From NCBI GenBank assembly GCA_947624465.1, contig CANQKJ010000056.1, positions 1 to 10,159 of the forward strand: 10,159 bases of DNA, in the 5' to 3' direction. Each line of letters opens with the position of its first letter. The first letter of the stretch is position 1. Positions 6,017 to 10,159 of the stretch are shown piece after piece. The stretch is from an uncultured Oscillospiraceae bacterium. Its GTDB lineage: Bacteria; Bacillota; Clostridia; Oscillospirales; Oscillospiraceae. Below the pieces are notes generated by a model. The model was given only the letters and a program-made list of their open reading frames with translations. It did not search any database and was not told the origin of the DNA. Both the position numbers and the translations under genes were made by a program.

Positions 6017-6256
6017 TCAGATATAGGCGGGCAAACGGCTGACGACCCGGTATCTCCAGAGGTCATCAATATCCGCATACTCAATGACGCCGCTCTCGCA
6101 CAACTCCTCCAGAATGGTCATGATAAGCCGGTGGTTGGTAATCTGGTGCTCATCTTCCAGGCGGCGGAACAAGTCTGACAAACTGAAGGGGCGATCCATG
6201 CTCAGAATGGTTTGGCGGATAATCGTGCGCAGCGTCAGTCCGTCTCTACTTTTCAT
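6017..6256 (-). CDS. Small winged-helix-like protein, unknown role
   Basis: A 79-residue protein, start ATG 6254-6256 with GGAAAGGTG upstream. I do not recognise a named family. The pattern is helix (TLRTIIRQTILSM, 8-20), turn-helix (SLSDLFRRLEDE, 25-36), a longer putative recognition helix (NHRLIMTILEELCESG, 41-56) and a beta-hairpin-like tail (VIEYADIDDLWRYRVV, 57-72), which matches a minimal winged-helix fold such as Fur-, MarR- or PadR-type DNA-binding domains without a sensor domain. It follows the HD-phosphohydrolase gene by 97 nt in the same direction and has its own promoter. It could regulate that gene, or act as an adaptor of the HD enzyme. No metal-binding Cys/His cluster is present, which argues against a real Fur protein. 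Confidence 0.72.
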   Translation of the reverse strand: MKSRDGLTLRTIIRQTILSMDRPFSLSDLFRRLEDEHQITNHRLIMTILEELCESGVIEYADIDDLWRYRVVSRLPAYI

Positions 6257-6328
6257 AATGATTCACCTTTCCGTTTCATATTGGGGAATCCTGAGGTGTT
6301 CCCCCCGCTCTGTGAGAGGGTATTGATT

Positions 6329-6357
6329 AGTATACCACGATTCCTGTGGGAACTCAA
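6329..6357 (-). promoter_or_regulatory. Promoter of the winged-helix gene, overlapping the HD-gene stop
   Basis: Minus strand: -35 TTGAGT (6352-6357), 17-bp spacer ending TGG, -10 TATACT (6329-6334), i.e. an extended -10 SigA-type promoter. The -35 contains the TGA stop codon (6354-6356) of the upstream HD gene. It leaves a 5' leader of about 65 nt. Confidence 0.7.
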
Positions 6358-8498
6358 GGGTTTTCAGGCCCTTTTTCTCCCTTCATTCTATGCTTCACCG
6401 GCGCTTTTGTTCCTCTCGCAGGCTGGGCCGCAGCACTCTTCTCTGCGGCGGGCCTCTTCTCAGACTCCAGGGCCGCATCTGTCTCCGCCTTCGTTTCTTT
6501 CTCCGCAGAGGCCATCTTTTGGGAAGGCTTTACCTGAGCCGGTTTCTTGTTCTGCTGCCTGAACCTATCCATAATCACCTTGCCTGTCTCTTCGGCTATA
6601 GCACACAAGAAAGCAGTTTCATCCACCTCCCAGTATTTAGAATGCTCGGTATTGTACTGTGGGAGGTAATAGATGTGTACGCTGGGGAGAAGATCCCGCT
6701 CGTTGACCAAGGTGTCATAGAGAGCAGAGTAGCTCACAAAGGGCCTGTCCTCCTGCTTGGGGGATGATGAGATGGTGAGCGCTTCGGTCTGACTGATACC
6801 CATGCTGAAGGAGCAATCGGCCAGGAAGCAGTCCATAATGCGGAAGGAGTCTCCCGAGGAGGAGATGAGCTCCTGCGCCGCCCGATTGAGGACGGAAAAG
6901 AATTCCGCCCGCAAATCTTTATCCGGGGTAATCATGTTTGCTGCCCGGTTAAAAACATATGCGCCGAACATCTTTACATATTCCCCATGAGAGCGGTCTT
7001 TGGAGATGCCGAGAAAATCGAGGAAATCCTTCCCGCCGTTCTCAACCAAAAAAATGTAGAGATAGCCGTCGAATTCGCCGAAGCGGCCTGAGCGTTTGAT
7101 TAGGGAGCAATAATGCTTTTTCATGGAAATCAGCTCATCCAAGCGGTGCCACATTACGTTTTTTTCGTTCTGGGCAAAGGAGAGATAGTTGCCCTTGTAT
7201 TTTTCAAAAAATTTGTGCTTCAGCAGGGTGTCCAGCCAGCTGTCATCCATCTGGAGGGCCAAGTACTCCACCGGAGCCGCCTTCTTCATTTGATCGATCA
7301 GCTGCCAAATGGAGCTCACCTGCAACGGCAGAACGTCCCTCAACTGCTTCGGTTTCTTCCCCGTCGACTCCATTTCTTCCAGTCCCAACTCGGCAATGAC
7401 CTCCTGGAGCAGAATCTCATGCTTGTGGACACGGTGGTGGAAGTTGATGGTGGAGTAGATGTTCCATCTGCGCCGCAAAAGGTCCTCAATCTCCCGCAAC
7501 GCCTTGGTTGAGGGGACAAAGCAACACCGCTGCTGGCCGCTCCCATCATCCAGGTTGCGGTATACAATCTCTACCGAGGAGAAGATGCGCCCATAATGCG
7601 GCAGCTCCTTGCTGATCCCCGCGCAGTATTCGTCCCGACAACAGTAGTCCATGCGGTCACAGTCCAGCGTGCTGGCCACGATACGGTGCAAATCGCTGTA
7701 AAAGGTGTTTTCCGCCTCGCTTGAGGCGAGAATCCTCTTGGTAAATTCCAGCACAGCGGCGAGAAAGAGGTAATCCGGCGTTTCCTGCTTGGGAAGCTCC
7801 TGGGTGATATCCTCACATATCTTCTCCACGAATCGCTGTCCCAGCAACTCGTGGATTGCCATCTCTGGGTCGGAGGAGCCGCAATAGGGCTTCATAACCT
7901 CTAGAAAAAATTGGTGGGCCTCGTTCCTCTGTGAGTGGATTTGCTCCACCCTCTGATAGAGGGTTTGGAGGGCGTGCTCCAGAACGTGGCTGTAGGGTAG
8001 ATGGCCTACGTCATGCAGTAGCCCCGCCAGACGGATGGCCTGGAAAACCACGCAGTAAGCCAGCCGCTGATTTTCCTCGAGGGCAGCTGGCATATTCTCG
8101 GCATATAAACGGCACGCGGGACAAGGAAGCTGGAGAATATCCTTCCCGCTGTACTGTGCAAGTGTCGCACCGCTCACGTAAGTAACAGAACTCCGCACCA
8201 GGCTCTCGCTCCAGGATGCAAGCTGCTCGTTGACTTCCGTGATAAACCGGGAAAGATTCTCCGGTTTTGTGTTGCAGATACAATGGAAGAAGAACTGCCC
8301 GGCCAAGTGCATTGTCCCCAGGGAGTGTTCAAAACGCTTTGCCTTGTTCGAAGGGAAGGTCAGGTACACCAGCGAGTTCTGGAGTACCCGGTGAAGGCGA
8401 TTGAAGATAGGGGTGTCAATCACAGCCTGCTCAATCCCACTGTACGCGATATAACCGTGGATGATATCCACGGTTGCTTGGGTTCGCGTCACATCCAT
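6354..8498 (-). CDS. HD-domain phosphohydrolase, SAMHD1/dGTPase-like (COG1078 type)
   Basis: A 714-residue cytoplasmic protein, start ATG 8496-8498 with a modest GAGAGAG binding site. HD-superfamily metal ligands are visible in order: H58 in KRFEHSLG, H162-D163 in GLLHDVGHLPYSH, and the aspartate cluster LDCDRMDYCCRD (278-289, D279/D281). The N-terminal HGYI...IFNRLHRVLQNSL segment is also typical of the dNTP triphosphohydrolase branch that includes SAMHD1. Between H58 and H162 sits an unusually long insert of about 90 residues with a CPAC pair (126-129). Residues about 330-650 form a large, mostly helical domain I cannot name. The last 65 residues (Lys/Glu/Ala/Pro-rich) look disordered. Known relatives hydrolyse dNTPs to deoxynucleosides and triphosphate; others act on different nucleotides, so the substrate here is open. 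It lies between a truncated methyltransferase and a winged-helix gene, an accessory-looking context. Anti-phage nucleotide depletion is an inference, not a demonstrated role. Confidence 0.85.
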   Translation of the reverse strand: MDVTRTQATVDIIHGYIAYSGIEQAVIDTPIFNRLHRVLQNSLVYLTFPSNKAKRFEHSLGTMHLAGQFFFHCICNTKPENLSRFITEVNEQLASWSESLVRSSVTYVSGATLAQYSGKDILQLPCPACRLYAENMPAALEENQRLAYCVVFQAIRLAGLLHDVGHLPYSHVLEHALQTLYQRVEQIHSQRNEAHQFFLEVMKPYCGSSDPEMAIHELLGQRFVEKICEDITQELPKQETPDYLFLAAVLEFTKRILASSEAENTFYSDLHRIVASTLDCDRMDYCCRDEYCAGISKELPHYGRIFSSVEIVYRNLDDGSGQQRCCFVPSTKALREIEDLLRRRWNIYSTINFHHRVHKHEILLQEVIAELGLEEMESTGKKPKQLRDVLPLQVSSIWQLIDQMKKAAPVEYLALQMDDSWLDTLLKHKFFEKYKGNYLSFAQNEKNVMWHRLDELISMKKHYCSLIKRSGRFGEFDGYLYIFLVENGGKDFLDFLGISKDRSHGEYVKMFGAYVFNRAANMITPDKDLRAEFFSVLNRAAQELISSSGDSFRIMDCFLADCSFSMGISQTEALTISSSPKQEDRPFVSYSALYDTLVNERDLLPSVHIYYLPQYNTEHSKYWEVDETAFLCAIAEETGKVIMDRFRQQNKKPAQVKPSQKMASAEKETKAETDAALESEKRPAAEKSAAAQPARGTKAPVKHRMKGEKGPENP

Positions 8499-8536
8499 AG
8501 AATCACTCTCTCTTCATTTGTAATAGATTAGTAATT

Positions 8537-8565
8537 ATCATACCAATATATCGTCCAAATTTCAA
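8537..8565 (-). promoter_or_regulatory. Promoter of the HD-phosphohydrolase gene
   Basis: Minus strand: -35 TTGAAA (8560-8565), 17-bp spacer ending TGG, -10 TATGAT (8537-8542), about 39 nt before the start codon. It has the same architecture (17-bp spacer, TGG before the -10) as the winged-helix promoter, which suggests vegetative expression. Confidence 0.72.
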
Positions 8566-8639
8566 GCGTTTCCTTTTCTTTCCTCCGAATTCGACTGCAA
8601 GTTTTCATGTTTTGGTGAATAGCTATAATAACTATGATG

Positions 8640-8741
8640 GCAAACAGAAATTCAATGGTCTCCTTCTGCTATCCACAGACAGCAGGCCCTCACAGCCGCT
8701 TGAATTGCGTTTTCGATCCGCCTGTGTCTAATCTTTTGGGT
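8640..8741. other. Unrelated segment replacing the methyltransferase 3' end
   Basis: Directly after the premature methyltransferase stop the sequence has no methyltransferase-like translation in any minus frame. One minus frame reads PKRLDTGGSKTQFKRL before a stop; another reads IRHRRIENAIQAAVRACC before a stop at about 8655. It is GC-richer than the AT-rich DNA on both sides. It may be the end of a decayed insertion. I saw no terminal inverted repeats or target duplication that would name it. Confidence 0.35.
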
Positions 8742-9269
8742 TCAGTTCAATGCTTCCTTCGTAAAATAATGATAATAAATTCTGAGACTGCTATCTGCCG
8801 GATCTTCTATAACTTCATCCCCGCAACCTACATGAAATACGAGTAGGAGAATCCCCCCCTCCCCCAACAGCCTATCAATCTCCTTTTTGACCCTACCAAG
8901 CATTTCATCCGTTAGATGATTAATTGTATATGATAGGACAATGCCAGAAAAGGTATTGTCAGGGAACGGACAACTGGAAATATCTCCTTCAATCCACTCG
9001 ATTTTTTCTGATTTTCTGTGTGCTAAATCAAGCATCGCATGAGAAAAATCTATAGCCGTTGGAATGCTCCCCTTTTCTAGCAGGAATAATGTTCCGTCTC
9101 CATTTCCACATCCCATGTCTAAAACTTTTTTTCCACTGCACATTTTAGCGAAGGTCATCCAATGGGCTTGACGATCTGTTGCATCAACTTTAGAATAAGC
9201 TTCCTGATAAGATGCCGCAATGAAATTATAAGTAGACTTAACCAAGCTTGCTATAGAATTTCCATCCAT
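8742..9269 (-). CDS. Class I SAM-dependent methyltransferase, C-terminally truncated
   Basis: A 175-residue protein, start ATG 9267-9269 with GGAGG 10 nt upstream. SAM-binding motif I VLDMGCGNGDGT (49-60), the acidic residue ending strand 2 (D74 in TAIDFS), EGDISSCPFPDNTFSGIV (94-111) and the post-motif strand GGILLLVF (138-145) are all present. This is the UbiE/small-molecule type fold and not a DNA methyltransferase: no NPPY/DPPY or PC motif. It stops after YYHYFTKEALN, where relatives normally continue for about 40 residues through the last helix and two strands, so it is probably non-functional or altered. The substrate cannot be told. A lone TATAAT on the minus strand (9380-9385) is a possible -10 without a good -35. 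It lies 137 nt downstream of the Xre gene in the same direction. Confidence 0.8.
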   Translation of the reverse strand: MDGNSIASLVKSTYNFIAASYQEAYSKVDATDRQAHWMTFAKMCSGKKVLDMGCGNGDGTLFLLEKGSIPTAIDFSHAMLDLAHRKSEKIEWIEGDISSCPFPDNTFSGIVLSYTINHLTDEMLGRVKKEIDRLLGEGGILLLVFHVGCGDEVIEDPADSSLRIYYHYFTKEALN

Positions 9270-9406
9270 GCTACATAATCCTCCACTGCATAGTCTACAG
9301 ATTAATATATAGCTATGATATAAACTCTATTCATGTTCTCTGCTTCTCACAAAACTTCAATAAGTTTCGTAAAAGCCATATTATACTCAATATTGCCAAT
9401 GTATCA

Positions 9407-9646
9407 TTATGGGTCCAGATTAGTTTCATCAAATAGCGGTGATTGAAAGAATTCACAGATACTAACGCCCATTCCTTGGCACATCTCATGAACGACGCGC
9501 AATTTGACGGAATTATATGAACAGTTAACTACATTTCCAATGGTGGATTTTGGGACCCCGCTATTTATATAAAGTTGGTACTGCGTCATGCCCTTTTCTT
9601 GCAAAAGTTGCGTCATTCTCTTGCTGATTGCCTCATTAAGCAGCAT
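9407..9646 (-). CDS. Xre-family helix-turn-helix regulator
   Basis: A 79-residue, single-domain DNA-binding protein, start ATG 9644-9646 with a weak GGTGGTG binding site. Residues about 8-66 form the five-helix Cro/CI fold: first helix ISKRMTQLLQEKG, HTH helix 2 TQYQLYINSG (21-30), recognition helix PKSTIGNVV (32-40), then VHEMCQGMGVSICEFF (52-67). Length matches minimal Xre repressors. Known members repress mobile-element or metabolic promoters, often their own. Repeated 14-bp sites flank its promoter, which supports autoregulation. Next downstream is the truncated methyltransferase. The neighbourhood is AT-rich relative to the Pho operon, which suggests acquisition. Confidence 0.88.
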   Translation of the reverse strand: MLLNEAISKRMTQLLQEKGMTQYQLYINSGVPKSTIGNVVNCSYNSVKLRVVHEMCQGMGVSICEFFQSPLFDETNLDP

Positions 9647-9662
9647 TCCATCACCACCATAT

Positions 9663-9732
9663 CCCTATATCTGTACCAATATTATAAGGTACCACCAGGC
9701 AAAAACAGTCCCTATAACTGTACTGTTTGACG
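9663..9732. promoter_or_regulatory. Xre promoter with duplicated operator-like site
   Basis: Minus-strand -10 TATAAT (9681-9686), with no good -35. CCCTATATCTGTAC (9663-9676) and CCCTATAACTGTAC (9710-9723) are 13/14 identical and bracket this -10, 47 bp apart. The second also lies in an ACAGT-N7-ACTGT palindrome (9705-9721). On the plus strand a -35-like TTGACG (9727-9732) starts just beyond the second copy, with only a weak -10 near 9751. One regulator could thus control both directions. Confidence 0.5.
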
Positions 9733-9846
9733 TTTTGTTGGGAAAAGTGATTATAGGCAGTCATTTGGTATTGGAATGATGTCGTGAAATGCAATTGGTA
9801 TGTGAATATGCAGTCCTAAAGGTCTCACAAAAGGAGAGGAGATACC

Positions 9847-9900
9847 GTGACACTTTGTAACTGCATGCTTTTCGGAGACTTTTTCGGGTCATGCGGATAA
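9847..9900 (+). CDS. 17-codon ORF with strong ribosome binding site, likely 5' part of a frameshifted gene
   Basis: AAGGAGAGGAG (9830-9840) is 6 nt before GTG 9847, the best binding site in this end of the window. The frame (MTLCNCMLFGDFFGSCG) ends at TAA 9898-9900, and the next frame starts at ATG 9902. Removing one G of the GGG in TTTTTCGGG would fuse both frames smoothly (DFFGHADKMFIY). It is therefore either a leader peptide or a frameshift remnant. Confidence 0.35.
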   Translation: MTLCNCMLFGDFFGSCG

Positions 9901-9901
9901 A

Positions 9902-10159
9902 ATGTTCATCTACTTGGTGTATGTCTACCGGGACTACACGCTGGGGGTGGAGTTCAATGTTTCTTTTACGTCAAACGGGACACCTCCCGTCTGGTCGGAA
10001 CCACGATGGGGCCCTAATCATTTGGCCGTTGCAAAAAGTACCATGCATAAAACAAGCAGGGCCCACACAGCAGCCCAAAAAGTGAGACACATGATCAAAG
10101 AAAACGCTCCCCAAGCTGGCACAGCCGCCAACCTGGGGAGCGAAACTTTGATGCTATTT
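9902..10159 (+). CDS. Unrecognised protein fragment, open to the right window edge
   Basis: From ATG 9902 the frame is open for 86 codons to the edge. Residues 1-60 look coding: GC-rich third positions and sensible composition (VYRDYTLGVEFNVSF, WSEPRWGPNHLAVAKSTMHK). I know no family for it. From about codon 65 it runs through the terminator hairpin at 10094-10152, where translation looks accidental, so the true gene may be truncated or decayed. No binding site lies directly before 9902; the one at 9830-9840 fits the short frame before it. Confidence 0.35.
   Translation, partial: MFIYLVYVYRDYTLGVEFNVSFTSNGTPPVWSEPRWGPNHLAVAKSTMHKTSRAHTAAQKVRHMIKENAPQAGTAANLGSETLMLF
10094..10152 (-). terminator. 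Terminator for a leftward gene beyond the right edge
   Basis: CGCTCCCCA (10105-10113) pairs perfectly with TGGGGAGCG (10134-10142), enclosing a smaller TGGC/GCCA-type stem. On the minus strand TTTTCTTT follows. An outer ATCAAAG/CTTTGAT pair (10094-10100, 10146-10152) extends the dyad. It indicates a minus-strand gene ending just right of the window. Confidence 0.75.

Overview
The window looks like part of the chromosome, or of a large integrated element, of a GC-rich gut-type Clostridium relative (Oscillospiraceae/Flavonifractor-like). I infer this from AGGAGG-type ribosome binding sites, ATG/GTG starts, Clostridia-style Pho genes and SigA-like promoters. No 16S rRNA or other taxonomic marker is present. 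Apart from the integrase at the left edge and a doubtful gene piece at the right edge, every convincing gene lies on the minus strand.

Layout. (1) 1-660: the C-terminal catalytic half of a tyrosine integrase (+), then a recombination site. The site holds the 3' half of a tRNA-Trp gene (minus strand, anticodon loop to CCA) with its terminator. A 7-bp spacer between 5-bp inverted repeats sits at the anticodon loop, and pairs of short direct repeats lie on both sides. This resembles an attP-type site, not a simple chromosome/element end. (2) 665-1273: a BrnT-type toxin gene with a very short antitoxin gene and a strong promoter, abutting the phoR stop codon. (3) 1275-5261: a phosphate operon, nptA (Na+/Pi transporter with PhoU-like tail) - phoB-like regulator - phoR-like kinase, with two TTTACA boxes 5 bp apart upstream of nptA. 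(4) 5262-6016: about 750 bp without a convincing gene, rich in hairpins and short repeats and ending in a 20-bp-stem hairpin. (5) 6017-8565: a 714-residue HD phosphohydrolase of the SAMHD1/dGTPase-like class followed by a 79-residue winged-helix protein, each with its own promoter. (6) 8640-9723: a visibly AT-richer patch with a C-terminally truncated SAM methyltransferase and an Xre regulator with repeated operator-like sites. (7) 9847-10159: a probably frameshifted plus-strand gene piece and a terminator for a leftward gene outside the window.

How the parts may work together. The Pho operon should be autoregulated: PhoR senses low phosphate, phosphorylates the regulator, and the regulator binds the boxes to raise uptake and its own synthesis. 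The integrase, att site and brnTA form the accessory left end, where a toxin-antitoxin pair could stabilise the element. The HD enzyme/winged-helix pair is the most interesting uncharacterised unit. Nucleotide-directed defence or housekeeping are both possible; the sequence alone does not decide.
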